Source of the DNA: Echinococcus granulosus | Lineage: Eukaryota; Platyhelminthes; Cestoda; Cyclophyllidea; Taeniidae | Direction of reading: 5' to 3' | Length of the DNA stretch: 47,396 nt | Assembly (NCBI RefSeq): GCF_000524195.1 | Contig: NW_020170524.1 | Location: 108,099 to 155,494, forward strand | Part shown: one piece after another, positions 24,498 through 36,748 of the stretch | Position numbering within the stretch: the stretch's first letter is position 1 | Layout: every line of letters begins with the position of its first letter | Translations under genes and position numbers: made by a program | The notes under the pieces: model-generated | Database searches by the model: none | The model's input: only the letters and a program-made list of their open reading frames with translations | What the model was told of the DNA's origin: nothing

Positions 24498-25156
24498 ATG
24501 GTATTCTCCTGTGACGCTCTTATTTGGCCAATTTTTTCAGTGTGTTACGTTATTGCTATGCTTTCAGTTTTCCTGTCTTCTTTCGAATCATTCATTGTCA
24601 ATGATGTCCACCCACTTAAATTTAACAGCTCGCCACCACTGGCTAAACGTGTGGTTTTCATCACAATCGATGGCTTAGGAGAACATATTTTGAGGAGGAC
24701 TAAGCACAAATACGTGAAGTTTTTGACGTGGGTATTTCTCTATCTACTGGCCTCTCCTATTCTTCCTCAGAATAGTGTGAGCGTTCTCATGGTATCCCTA
24801 CTCAGCACCATTTTGCCATCCAACTCCCAGGTACTGATCAATTTGACCTCAACCCAAAGTCATCCACTTAGAGTATTGTACCTGTCCATCTACTGAACAC
24901 GTCTGCAGAGGTCAAGGCTAGTCTGATTCGGGACAATATTCGTCATTTAGTAAAACTGCGAGAGGTAGGGCTTAGTAAAAGGAGGACTTATTTCTCAAAA
25001 GGCACTAATTCGTAGGGCGAATAGACACTCCATTCTGCCTCTCTTCTTTGCCCATGAGGAAGATCTTCCGGATGACCTTGATGCTTTGGTGGAGAAAGAA
25101 ATGGCATTACAGAGATCGCTTCAAATTGCTTCCTGGCTTGCTTGGTTTGTTGATTT
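24498..25156 (+). CDS. Candidate exons; first exon resembles GPI ethanolamine phosphate transferase 1 (PIGN) N-terminus
   Basis: The ATG at 24498 sits just after an acceptor (TTACAG). It opens a frame with an N-terminal membrane helix, SFESFIVNDVHPLKF, then PPLAKRVVFITIDGLGEH. This layout (signal-anchor, loop, then a hydrophobic strand ending in an Asp-Gly) is typical of PIGN-type enzymes that add phosphoethanolamine to GPI anchors in the ER. Possible following exons encode NSVSVLMVSLLSTILPSNSQ (24771-24830), VKASLIRDNIRHLVKLRE (about 24909-24965) and HSILPLFFAHEEDLPDDLDA (about 25017-25156). These do not show the catalytic-core motifs expected of the family, and the last join is not phase-consistent. 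Either the gene is degenerate, I have missed exons, or the resemblance is superficial. Confidence 0.35.
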
Positions 25157-25631
25157 GTAAGATCTGTTCTATTTAAGCCAAAACCACATTCGAATGTCTT
25201 TGCTGTTGGTCACTTATTTTTGTGTCTGTATGTAGATGGGTTAACTGGACTTTGATCCTTTTGGGGCAGATGCCCTTACTAATCCACTGACTTATAAATA
25301 ATTTAGTCTTGATTATTGTACAACTTTGCCCATTTGTTACATTATTTTAGCGCCTTCTTGAAAACACGAGATCTGTAAAATCACGAATTTTCTAATTAAA
25401 TATAGATAATATATTTATTTCATTTAAAACTGAACCAATCCTAATTGTTGTATCTTAATTTGCTGGTACATGAATTACATCTGAGTTATGCCACCTCAAC
25501 GGTTCATAAAGGATTCATTGTGTTGTTAGGAGTTGTAAAAAAACCTGCAAAATACTTCAAAGTTGAACACATCATCCCTGTAAACTGATAAATGGAACTC
25601 CATCGGTATCCGCTTTTCAACAGTACACCTT

Positions 25632-26926
25632 TCAAGTTTAGCCATTCCGCAAACATCCGATGCTATACTAGAGTCAACTCAAATCAAGTTGTGACGGATG
25701 TAGTAGCTAAATTTGCTTTGAATGGGGGTGTTGGCAGCCTCTGTTATCGTCCAGGAATTGAATACATAAACCACCAATAAAGGCCGCTGCAATATTAGAA
25801 AAGCGTCTCATTCCGATTCCATACAAGTTCCAATTAATGGCTAAGCTCCGAACCTTCCATAGAGTGTAATGCTCTTGTTAGTTTGCTCGCTAACTCCATC
25901 CCAATTGACTCATGCCAAGCAGAAATAAACTCTAACCACTCTGACAACCGCTTAAGGATCGAAGCCAATCAATTACTATGGTTACGTGAAGAGTCAGTGG
26001 TACAGGCATATGCGCACTCAAGTAAGCTGCTCTCTTTAGTCCTCGATCACGTGCCCACTGGCGGTGGCCCCTGCTTGCTTAAATAATAACATGTACTTTA
26101 CAAATATACCGCACTTACTGTTTCAGCATATTCTGGACACTATCAGTGGTTTTGCTGTCACTTGCTCTGGCCATCAATTTGACAGACTTGCAGTCTCGTG
26201 TTCCTCTCTCAAAAAGTTGCTTCTACTGTCGCCTAGGCATACTTGGACTTGCTTCCATAGAATTATATCGAGGTATTGCTCCATATAATTACTTGATATG
26301 ACCACAGCCTAACCAGTGTCACATTTCATTTTAAAATGTGTATTTCTTTTTCCTTTTTATGCTTCAGTCTTTCGCTGGCTTTTGGGTAAGTAAAAATTTT
26401 TTGGCTGCAGATGGTTAAATGCACATTAGGATTAGGACGAATGATGGCTTCAGCAATATTTCTTCTTGCAGTAGCTTCAGTGATGGAACATGGGACTGTT
26501 TCTCCAATGTATTCTTACATTTTAAAAAGAGTACTAAACATGTTCGTGAAAACTAAATCTCTAATAGAAACAAGCTTTTTTAACCCCTTTACTATTGTAT
26601 TTTCGAGTTTGTCTAAACTAAAAGTCGAGCATGGGATAGAGAACTACAAACACCAAAGCACTTTTCCCTCCTTATTTTCAGACTATAATGAAGAACCAAA
26701 CTATCGAGAAATGATTACCCTCAACTTCGGTTGCATCGTGTGCGAATTTTTTCTTGGTGATTATGCTACAGCCGGACGGAGACTCCTGGCCAAATTATTT
26801 AAATCCACAGGGCCTCAAAGAAGGCATATTTTGCGTCTCCCTCTCGCAATCCTTCAGGCCTTTTTAATAGTAATCTTGTCTTTTGAAAAAGTCAACCACT
26901 GTGCGATTCTAGATAAAGGGATTTGA
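25632..26926 (+). CDS. Unrecognised open frames between two membrane-protein exon groups
   Basis: Several open stretches look coding but cannot be joined with confidence. 25632-25780 encodes QVVTDVVAKFALNGGVGSL. 25861-26086 includes LVSLLANSIPIDSCQ, which faintly resembles the segment closing the catalytic domain of GPI transferases. 26411-26926 is open for 171 codons, with a hydrophobic run (MMASAIFLLAVASV) and NFGCIVCEFFLGDYATAGRR. The strand and spacing suit exons of the gene starting at 24.5 kb, possibly ending near 27.4 kb. No family is recognised for the 171-codon frame. Confidence 0.3.
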
Positions 26927-27393
26927 TGAGCCGCGGTGCTTTGCAGCAACTGGAGCACTTTTTACAGTGGATCTGGCGTTTGACGAGACGGTCCGCCGAA
27001 AAGGCAAATATGTAAGTTGAACTATTCACAATTTCAAATATTTGTAAATCTTATTGTAAAATTTACACCTTTCTAAATTCTTAAATAGGATGTTTGCTTT
27101 TTCGTCAACTCATTTTTAGTCTTACACGACAAATTAATTGGATATGGTGTTTTTCCTATCTAATCATGTAGCAACTGCTTGCAAGTTAAGAAATGACGCT
27201 CAACCGTCTCATTTTACAATAAAGACTGTAGTAAATCTTTTCATTATATTCCACCCAAAATAACAGGTATGTAAATTCATTGTTTCTTATTTTCTAGGCG
27301 GTCCTTCTGTTGATTGCCTTAGCACTACTTTTGGGGCTGTGGATTTACATTTTGCATAGCCGGTCAGGGATAGATGAGGCGAATTTGACGTAG
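26923..27393 (+). CDS. C-terminal exons of an unrecognised membrane protein
   Basis: One exon (about 26919-27012, donor GTAAGT) encodes FDEPRCFAATGALFTVDLAF then DETVRRKGKY. It joins in phase to an exon starting near 27299 that encodes AVLLLIALALLLGLWIYILH followed by SRSGIDEANLT and a TAG at 27391-27393. The result is a basic stretch followed by a membrane helix and a short polar tail, as in a tail-anchored or multi-pass protein. The 286-nt intron has normal ends. A second hydrophobic open frame downstream (about 27424-27505, FQVLFVLLLALFWFIF) may be another exon of an alternative transcript. Product unknown. Confidence 0.35.
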
Positions 27394-27599
27394 TCCTCTC
27401 CTTCTAACCATCCTCCATTCTAGAGGTTTTCAAGTTCTGTTTGTACTTTTACTCGCTCTATTTTGGTTCATATTCAACCGTCAGATCGGTGCTGTGAAGG
27501 CAAGTTTAATTCCTCAGAGAGCTCACATTCACACTCCAAATTAAAGTTTTTTTTTATGCTTCATGCAGACAGGTCAGATTTCCTTTTGGGAGTGGGCAC

Positions 27600-28480
27600 T
27601 CTTGGAGCTACGTGTCTTGTTATTTAATGTATCCTTTTAGAGGTTATGAAATTTCAGTAGTATAGCTGTCATACCTTACAAATTAATTTGTAAATGTAAA
27701 AAAGTTAAAGAAGTTGACCTCTTAGGATGTCAAAAAAGTGCCATATTTGGCATCAAAAATGACTTAAAGGTCATTTCAGTAATTTTTCTAAAATAACTCT
27801 GCTCATAACAAGTATGGACTCATTTTTTTTAGTGATCATGAATTTTGGCGCTATTTAAAAAAAAACCTAAACGAATTGCATCATCAGTTTTCTTTTGCAC
27901 ATTTTGAAATAAATAGGTAAGAAAAAGTACAATTTAATAAGTTTGTGTGGTTCTGTAATTAGGACTAAACACTGACGAACAGCTTCTTAGCATAATCGGC
28001 ATTGCGATGCATCATCATCCGTAATCCTTTCCCAGGAGTTGCCAACTGACGACTTCTTTATTACTAAAACAACTTGCCTCCGAAAGTTAAAAAAAAACCT
28101 GTCTAGAACTTCTGGTATTTCTTTTTGAATAAGTATTGCCAGAAGAATAGGAAAAAGGAAGGTGAGGTGATATATTTCTCCCCTTTCTATTAATGGGGCC
28201 TTCTCACGAGTGAAAAGCCGGTCTTTTGTAGTCTTGTAAGGTTAGGACTTTCCTCTCACCAACAAAGTGGTCTCCTCCTGAGACATTTTTTTTCACACCT
28301 CCAAGGTGTGCACACCCTTTAATCAGAGAACGATTGCACTTCCAGTCTATCACACACAAATTTACAAAAATGTATTTTAGGCTGAATTGCTGCCTTAGAA
28401 CGAAGAGTAAATAGCTTAGATGGTTGTCAATATACTTGGAATTCGATGTTGCTTGTTATGGGCCAATGTACGATTTGGAT
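27600..28480. other. Intergenic AT-rich DNA
   Basis: No coding frame over 60 codons, no recognisable repeat or RNA gene. Confidence 0.5.
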
Positions 28481-28498
28481 TGAGGAGGGTCACAATCG

Positions 28499-29861
28499 TC
28501 AAGACTTCCAAGGATTAGCAATTAATTGAAAGTTGAATTTAATCAAATGGGAACAAATTTTTCGAGGTTGCAGGCAGACGTTGCACCTTTCCTCACAAAA
28601 GAAGTCAGTAACGACTATTACCATAGTTTGGGCCTTTGCATACCGAGGTGTCGTCCCGGTGCAAAAGATTGGGAAGTTCCGCCGACGAGCCTGAGTCCTT
28701 TCCTCCGCGGTGTTCTGTACAACAGAGTCCACAGATGGAGGCGGTACCTGGACGATGTCAAGCAGCATGCTCATCTGTAGAGTACCATGCTGAGGTGTAT
28801 CGCCATGTTTCAGCCACGGTTGTGATCCCTTATGCAGGCGTGAAGTCCGATCTCGACGTTGAATTTAACTTCAGCGTGTTCGAGTAGGACCTTTCCATTC
28901 GATAAATCGCAGGTGAGGATGCCAATGTCAATTGTGAGTCTCGATAAAATTTTTAGGCCATATCTCTTGAAGCCGTTTCGTAACCTTGGAACTGTCACTG
29001 CGTGCCCCGGTGAAGCTAGTGTCCATTAGAACTTCGGCTAATGTGCAAATAAAAACCCTTGGAAGATGTTACCAGTCGCCTTTTCCCCTTGTGATCTCAA
29101 CTGTGCTTGTTCGAAGGTGTCAACGAACTTCCACACTCGCTCGCGGCAATATAGGGTTAAGCAGTGGGGAGTGAACATGCACAAATACACGTTGACTGAA
29201 TAAGTCATGAAACTGTGGTTTGTTGTTTAGAACCAACGTCTTTGGGAGTCCATGTTGACTGAAGAATCGGTGTATTATTTGTATCATCTTGATGACCATA
29301 GATGGAACCCCAGGCGATATTTCCGGTCTCTGTGACATGGTATCCATCATTAAGTGGTAAGAGACGTCGCCGATTGGAACGGCGAAGTTGAAGTTAAGCA
29401 GTCCTGACAGCTTTACTGACTGAGGTTAAGGTATTGGTAAGAATTTTGGGGAAATCGTTGCCTCTTGTTGAACTTCGGTGATCCTCGGGAGAGTCGGAAC
29501 AGCATGGATGAAGTGGTAGGCTGACACAATCTTTCTGACGATTGCTGTCGATGGCTCGAAGGTATGCGCTTGATTGTAGGTGGCTGTGGTTGACAGCTCC
29601 TCCAACCTTTGTTTCTAAAACCAGTTAATTTCATGTAGGTTCATGTTAACCTTCGTGATTTGGTCCATTGCAGCGATAAACATGTCTAGGAAGGATACCG
29701 AGCATTGATGTTGACGGAAAGGTTCGGTTAGGAAGTCCATTGAACTGGTGGTTTGCCAAACCAACGTCGGTGTCCATCTGTAATCTCACTATACAGTCAT
29801 TGAATTGGGTGGTGGTGAACCTTGGACGAATGAATACGTTTAGCTGAAAGGCATTCATCAC
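28499..29861 (-). mobile_element. Decayed Ty3/gypsy-type LTR retrotransposon remnant
   Basis: On the minus strand, 29350-29120 encodes an integrase-like segment: VIKMIQIIHRFFSQHGLPKT, then LVLNNKPQF, then HVHSPLLNP. A +1 shift in frame continues it as FVDTFEQAQLRSQGEKATGN, then IFQGFLFAH and a stop (down to about 29040). This follows the order of gypsy integrase cores (FGLPETLVSDNG.QF...HPQSNG.AERFVDTFK). The active-site Asp expected in SDNG is Asn here, and stops and shifts are frequent, so the copy is dead. Flanking minus-strand frames at 28499-28774 and 29413-29861 are probably further debris. No flanking LTR pair was identified. Confidence 0.65.
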
Positions 29862-29869
29862 GTTGGGTT

Positions 29870-32600
29870 GTTAGCAAACTTAGGCACTGTCTATCCCTTC
29901 CAAACAGTTTGAATAGAGTCCCTAACAAATGCAGTCAACGTAACCAAGGCAAGCCTATCTTTTTGATTAACAAAGTTACGGCAGTACTTGACGAACTGCC
30001 CAGTTCTCCCATGCTTAAGGGAAGAAGGAGGCATTCCCTCGTTCATGAAATTGGTATGCTAGACGTTAGAATATCGGTTGGATCTCTACGGGGAAGTATG
30101 GATGGATCAACGAACAGCATGGATCTGGGAACTGTCTTTGATCCTCGGCTGATCAAAAGAGTGCCATGCAGCAGATAGGTAAGGCATTGATATTCCTCAA
30201 AGATTACCATGAAGTTAGGTGCTATTTAGGACGCTTCAATAGGCACACCCGAATTTCTACAAGTTTTGGTGATTATAGTCAGCAGATGAAGGTGAATTAG
30301 AGACTTTATATTGAATAGAGTCTCACGTCTCATGAACTAATCAGCGCCTAGTATTCACATCACATATTGAATTCCCACGATCATTCACCGAATTGGCACC
30401 GTAAGAACTTCACTGTCTAGTCAAGAGCACGATCTTGTAAATTTCAAGACAATATCAGGTTACAGTAATAAGTTCTGCTTAACCCAGGTTACAAAACAAA
30501 AGGTGGGCCTTCTGTGCATCACCCTGTGCGGCAATTTCGACCTTGAAAAAGTTTTTGTACCATCCCACCGTACATCAAATGTTACTTTATCCTCATGGGT
30601 CATGGTGAAATTTCACTATGGTAGTTACACTGACATCTATTAGTGGCACGACTACTGTGAGAGGCTAGGCAAACGAAAACACAACTTCAGCTTATTTTAA
30701 CACCAACCACGGCTTCAAGTGGTACTCTATAGGTAGTACAAGCTTTGCCGGGTTCACAATCTAAATGCCAATTTCTGCGTTGTCAACACTTGTAACCTAG
30801 CGTTTTTGTGCTCGAGTGATGTGCATCTCTTTGAGGCTACCAACCAACAATAAGCAACTGAATATCTCGATGTACTTTTTTTATTGCTAAGACCTAAAAA
30901 AACTTGGTGTCATTGAGTCTACGTCTGAGTCATTGATCATTCTTTCAATTATGCGTAACTATCGCAACGGTTCACCCTTGGCATTCGAGTGGTTATCAGG
31001 CCATTCCCTCGTAATATGAGGAGCAAGAGATTTTTTTTGTAGAGCGTGGTCTTCCTTAGCAAACTGTCACTTGTTGGCTCATGCCATCAAGACCCATTTC
31101 TCTAGTAGCTCCCTACCTACTTGCCAGAGGGAAAAACGAGTGTTTTCATTTCAAAAATTACTAAAATGTTTCCTTTTATAAGTTCGTTTCCAATTATTTT
31201 AGTCGGAAGTCCCACCAAATTGCCCGTAATTCATAAAAGAAAATTATCTCAATCATCATGCATCTTCCACCAACTTCAATAATTTTTTTTAATTATTCAT
31301 TTCAGTAGAGTATGATTTGCTACTCCACCTCTAAATGCACATCCAGACATTCCGAAATCGTACCCAATTCTCTTAACACTTGATAAAGTGATATTTCAAG
31401 AAGGAGAAAAACATTAAGGAACGCAATAGAGGGCATCCAACTGGTAGACCGACGAATTTTAACACCCCACGGTAAATATTCCAAGTCAAGAGCGTGTTTT
31501 TTACAAGTCTAAGTAAGCTTAAGATGTGTTGCATTGAAAAGCACAAAAAAAAACTTTTCTCCAGCTAGGAGCATATTATTTTTGACAAAAAACACCGCTA
31601 CTTTACACCTTTCCCTTATCACATCGGTATAATTCCTTCTGCTGAATACCTATATGTTCGGGTTGAATATATATTCGACGAGCACAATGTAAGTTTAACC
31701 TGTATTTGTGAATGTCAAATCATATTACCGTAAAAAAAAACAAAATCGGTGCAAACAGTCACAATTTCGTTAACTTTGCATGCTAAACTATTAGCCAAGG
31801 AAATCCCAGCACATGGTCACTTATCCTTGCCTTAACTGAGTACTTGCAAATTATGTGGAAAAACCGCTTAAGGCAATGCTACACTTGATCACAAACAACT
31901 CTACTTGCTTGCATAGGCTAAATATTTTGGGCTAAAACTGGCTCCCATATCGCCTTTTCTAAATGCACATAATCATTTCCTTCACAGATCGTCCATGTTG
32001 AAAATTAGGGCTGGGTGGAACCACATTTCAGGGAGAATAATCCTGGTTTGTATTATTATTTTTTTTGTAAAGTCCTGCCATCATACTTACTGACTGTTTC
32101 ATTAAAAGTGTTGAGAGGTAATACAATTGTAGAAGATTGGGCAGAAATGAATTCCCACTTGCTTTATTATGTAAATCTTTTCGGTCTTGCATTGGACTCT
32201 GGTCCCGATTCCTGCCATGCTGTGACAGACACTCCTTTAAGTCAGTGAACATATTAGGTTAACCACATTATTTATTGTTTCTACGCATTAAAACATCCAG
32301 TTTTTCATATGCTTTTGCACTACTAGTTTAGCTTTTTGCCTATTATAATAATTAACTTGCTTGCTTTGGTTTGTTCCATCGCAAATTCTGTTTTAACACT
32401 TAAGTTTGAATTGTGGATTTTGAAGAGGATGATCATCCCGTATTTCCAGAATTCTTTGCGATGTAAGACAGACTGCTATTCATACATAAAGATTTCAATT
32501 CAAATACCTTTCAACAATACTATGAGCTTCTTTCCAGTAAATCTGCTTTCAAATACAACAACATATTTTAATTTGACAATACTGCTCACGCTCAAATTTT
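29870..32600. other. Intergenic interval, no supported gene
   Basis: Short open frames only (for example + 29909-30178, + 32015-32248). Part may be mobile-element debris from the adjacent gypsy remnant. Near 31655-31690 there is a short match to the end of block X of the LTR-like repeat (GGTTGAATATATATTCGACG). Confidence 0.45.
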
Positions 32601-32616
32601 CTGTTTTCACCTATAG

Positions 32617-32916
32617 ATAAATGGGCCAGTCCTTGCCCTTTTCATTGCCTACGTTTATTCCACTTGGAAAAGAGAGCTTCAGCATGGCGTGTCAGCTTTG
32701 CGTGCGCAAGCACTCGTCTGGATCCTTTTCACACCACTCACATTTGCTCAAGGCACTANNNNNNNNNNNNNNNNNNNNNNNNNNNNNNNNNNNNNNNNNN
32801 NNNNNNNNNNNNNNNNNNNNNNNNNNNNNNNNNNNNNNNNNNNNNNNNNNNNNNNNNNCTACACAGACAGTTGGAGTCAAATTGTAAAACACCTCGCCTA
32901 CTTTATCTACCTTACA
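32617..32916 (+). CDS. Gap-split exon(s) of an unrecognised membrane protein
   Basis: After an acceptor (CACCTATAG) the frame encodes NGPVLALFIAYVYSTWKREL, then QHGVSALRAQALVWILFTPL, then TFAQGT before the gap. After the gap it encodes YTDSWSQIVKHLAYFIYLT and meets a donor (GTAAGA at 32917). Hydrophobic runs separated by a basic-amphipathic stretch look like real membrane-protein sequence. Frame agreement across the gap is meaningless because the 100-N length is conventional. The family is not recognised, and the rest of the gene was not found. Confidence 0.35.
32759..32858. other. Scaffold gap of exactly 100 N
   Basis: Exactly 100 undetermined bases, the usual placeholder for a join of unknown size. 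It interrupts a probable exon, so sequence is missing here. Confidence 0.98.
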
Positions 32917-32999
32917 GTAAGACCTTTAATTTGTGCTTTTACACTAAAGACGCTGTCGCACATTTTGCACCTTTCAGATGCATAGATTATTCAATATAG

Positions 33000-35125
33000 A
33001 ACACAAACCTTCGTGTTTTTTGTTTATTTCAATCCCCTTTCTTTGCATAATTTGCAGTTACATGCATGAAAGATTGCATGAATTAGTTGCCACGCATTTA
33101 TGTTAAACTACGGTAAGCCATGTGCTAACTTTGTAATTCTCGAATCTCCTCAAAAGAGATTCCCGTGCTCAGCCATCCTCAGGTTTCCACCCGTAAGCGA
33201 ACTTGAGGGCCACCAAATACAAGTGGGCTTAATTTGCGTGTGTAAATTAACCGTTTCGTAATTCTTTTTCTCCTTCTTTAAAATCGTGAAATGAATTGGG
33301 TTCGACGCATTGATGGTGGAATTGGTTTTATAAGTTTACCCATGAAAAGTATCTTTCTGCAAGAGCCATGTGGGATTTGACAAATATTCGAACTTGTCTA
33401 AACGACATTTAGAAGAAGTATTTCAAACACCTTGCAAAATGCTTGTTTCTGAAACCGATTATCGAAGGTAGGAACATGAGGAGAGGAGCAGGAGGGTCTT
33501 TGACCTTTTATGTCAAATGCAAGAGTTTTGTGGATTTTTTAAGGAAATGGCAACATACTACTTATTTGGCTTTTTTTTGCAAAACCATCGCAATGAGATT
33601 TTGAATGTCAAGTTGAAGTGCCTCATGATCTAGCAAAATCTCTTCAACAAGTTTTAATTATACGATGAAATTGAAATCAAATTACTCCACGTTAACCTTC
33701 CACTTGACACCTTTGGATAGGATTGCTGAAGTATCGTACAAGAATAGTTCCACTAACGTTTAACTCGTTTACCCCGAACATTTTAATGATAGAAGGAAAG
33801 CAAGACAGGTGCTGAGATTACACATCTCATTAGTCTTTAGGTGAGTACCTGAGGTTGCTCGGCGTCAAGTCATATACAGGCACAGGCATTTCCGCAGTCT
33901 CATCAACGATTCATTTTGGAAGTGGTTCCTTCTTGACTCCTTTCAGCAATGATGGTAGCTGAAATGCCATCTCATTATTGGGATTCTTGAAGGCATGGTT
34001 CAAGGACCTTTCCCGGACTACAGACTTCATAATACCGGCTGCCATCAAACCGGTTTGGCATTCTGTTATTATCTCCCGTACATTTATTAAGGAGTTATGT
34101 CAAACTCAAGCGTCCATTTGGATGCTCAGGGGAGACTGGGGGACAGCCTTGATGGCACTTGTTAGAAACATTCTAAGGGGAAGAATTCTATGCGTAAGCA
34201 TTAGTTCTTGACATCACAGAAGGGAAATTACGAGTCCCAGAATGTGTAAAGGTCCATCAGAAACTCTGTTGGAGAAGCTCCTCTATCAGTTCCTTTGTTA
34301 GCGATCTGGAACGATCTGCAGATGTCCACAACATTCACACGAGACGTATTTTTTTCTCTCCTCCTTGGCATCTGAATAGAATTTATAGGGATGATTAGAC
34401 AAAATAGCAAGTTGAAAGTGATCTTGAACATTGGCTCTGTGAAGCTATCGCTTCTGTTTGGACAAACTGCTGCTTTGAGGCAAATGTTCTAACGAATAGC
34501 AAAAGAGCATCCACCTGCCTTAAGCAGTATCAATCTAGTGAATCAGCACAATAGAGTTCACATGGGGGATCTGATTCTGGATTCACTCATTACACACTTG
34601 AACATATTTGGTCTTGTTTATTTGCACACAAATCAAGACCTGGTTAGAAGTATTTTGTCAGATGATTAGAGTACCATTTTTGTTGACTACTTTGGAATTA
34701 CTAGAAGTCTGTTATCTTGCATAAGACTTCTCTTTATTTCTGTTGGCCACCTTGAGTAATCTGCGTCAACAGAGAATGCAACACTCTTTCAAGCTTTAAG
34801 CGGATGTCGAGTTTGAGCTAGTTAGTAAATATCAACGCGGCTTTAGTTGTTCTTCCATCATAGGTACGCAGAACTTCAACCATCTACAGGAGACATCTTT
34901 CCTCCGTGACATTTAGGCGAGATAACCAGCCAATGATCCCGGATCTGGGTTTCCATCCCCTTGCCACCAAATTGGCACCTCGTGAAATTAAGAAAAAAAA
35001 ATAATAGGATCCAAGACCATGGAAGAAGGCTTTCTGTTAGTGTACAGAGTAACCCTGGTGGCTGTTTATACCTTTTCCAGAATTTCTTTTTCACCATTTT
35101 AAATTGGCTATTCTGTTGATACTAT
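33000..35125. other. Intergenic interval, no supported gene
   Basis: Short open frames on both strands (for example + 33978-34211, - 34228-34431, - 34876-35097) carry no recognised motif. The sequence has the patchwork look of old transposon debris, but no family can be named. Confidence 0.45.
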
Positions 35126-35129
35126 CATC

Positions 35130-35354
35130 ATGTCGCTGCTACAAATTTACGGCAATACTCCAGCCGTCAAAGAACAATCTCCACCAGGAGCTTATAACGT
35201 TGAGCGCCTTTTAAAGGAGTCATTTCGAAATCCTACCACTGTCGACCGTAAAATTAACGCTAACGTAATGCGATTGAATCAATGTATGATGGAGTTTATA
35301 ATTTTCATTCTCATATTTAACTGGAAGTGTGGAGGGCAAGTTAGAAGTCTATAA
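35130..35354 (+). CDS. Small candidate exon with a PPGAYNV motif
   Basis: From the ATG at 35130 the frame encodes MSLLQIYGNTPAVKEQ, then SPPGAYNVERLLKESF, then INANVMRLNQC, and reaches a possible donor near 35284 (GTATGA). The SPPGAYNV motif recalls the PGPGxYxV repeats of SHIPPO/sperm-tail PG-rich proteins. One copy is weak evidence. A downstream open stretch at 35644-35865 (RSIQVEGNFQEVDAAPDFAI) might belong to the same gene, but no phase-consistent join was shown. Confidence 0.25.
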   Translation: MSLLQIYGNTPAVKEQSPPGAYNVERLLKESFRNPTTVDRKINANVMRLNQCMMEFIIFILIFNWKCGGQVRSL

Positions 35355-35889
35355 ACGGATTGTTTTTGTGTGGAAGATGCAGCTAAACGGTATAACTAAT
35401 TAACATGTTGCCTTGAGGTACACTCATAAATGATTAGATTGCCTAGCAATAAAATATTCGGTGACCATAAAAAGCAATTACCATTCTCTGTTCGTGTTGT
35501 ATAATTCCAGTCGAAAAGTTAACCTTGAGTTGTGCAACTGGTCACATGGGTCATTTCTGGCAGAGAGTCCCACGTAGTTTACAATCCTGAGAAAAGTGAG
35601 ATAACAAATTAATGTATGCTTTAGGTGGTTTCTAAGCTGCCTTGTGGTGGTTATTCAGTGTATCCACCCCACGGTTTTCATTTTTCCTTTTCGGTTCGTA
35701 AACACCCGATTACTTGCCACTGCAAGAAGCATTCAAGTAGAGGGAAATTTTCAAGAAGTGGATGCTGCACCCGATTTCGCCATAATCTCTACCATATTTG
35801 CACACACCTTGGGGGGATCCAACTGTTCAAGATCTCACCGTCCCAGCTTTCTACACGCAGGTTGAATAATTGCAGGAATTAAAAAAATT

Positions 35890-36748
35890 TGAGACTGAGA
35901 ACGGAACTGTCGCGGGCAGAATCGTCACTGGCAGACGTTGAACCGCGTTTGTAATGCGTTTAGCCTATCAGTGGACCATTACCTCACTTCTTAAAGTCCA
36001 GCGTGGATACAAGTAAGCGCGGTTTTTACGCTTTCCTTCAGGACGGACATCATCACTACACACCGTTCCAAACATGCACAATACTGCTGTCGTCAGCCGA
36101 GTTGATTTGTGGCGTCTGACTAGGCTGTGAATTTAGCGCCTGTACAGTACCGCCACAGCAGCATTCGCATCCATACCTCAAAAACTGAAAGACCTGATTG
36201 GACTGAAACGATTCTCATAGCTTCCTACAACATAATAGTCGCGTTTTTGCCTCTGGGGAATCCGTAGCCGTTATCTGGCATCAACTACCAAACCATTGCA
36301 TATGCAGCGTGGGAATGCTTCAAACCACGGCTGACAAAAGACTTGTTTACGTGTGCTAGAGCCAATCCACAACAAGCGCAACATACTTGCTTGCCAAATT
36401 TGGGAACCGATACCCTGTAAAGTCCCTTTTCATTGGTATCAAGAGCTCTAAGTATTTTTTCATTACCTTAACAATAAATTCATTAAAGCCTTCAACTTAG
36501 TGTCATTTCACATCGTGTATTTTTCAGCCATTTGTAGGCGTCCAGATGACACGTTTCAACGAGTCACGCACTCTAAAGCACGAGATGGTGACAAAGGAGG
36601 CGATCGCGGTGCGCTATTTGAGCTGAGCAGAATCAGGTTACCACCGTGCGATTCGTGTTTTCACCTGCATATGTAACCACACACGCACATACAGGCAGGA
36701 GCTGCTCACTCATTCACCTACCACTTCACTCGTCTCACTCTCCAGGTC
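35890..36748. other. Upstream region of the four-TM gene
   Basis: No coding exon recognised. A CA- and TCA-rich stretch near 36660-36740 directly precedes the start codon of the four-TM gene. A possible acceptor (TCTCCAG) lies 3 nt before that ATG, so a 5' UTR intron or trans-splice site is plausible. Confidence 0.4.

Noticed and set aside
27424..27640. Hydrophobic frames (FQVLFVLLLALFWFIF and following) as a separate gene.
   Set aside because: Too short and without a clear start or join; kept only as a possible alternative exon.
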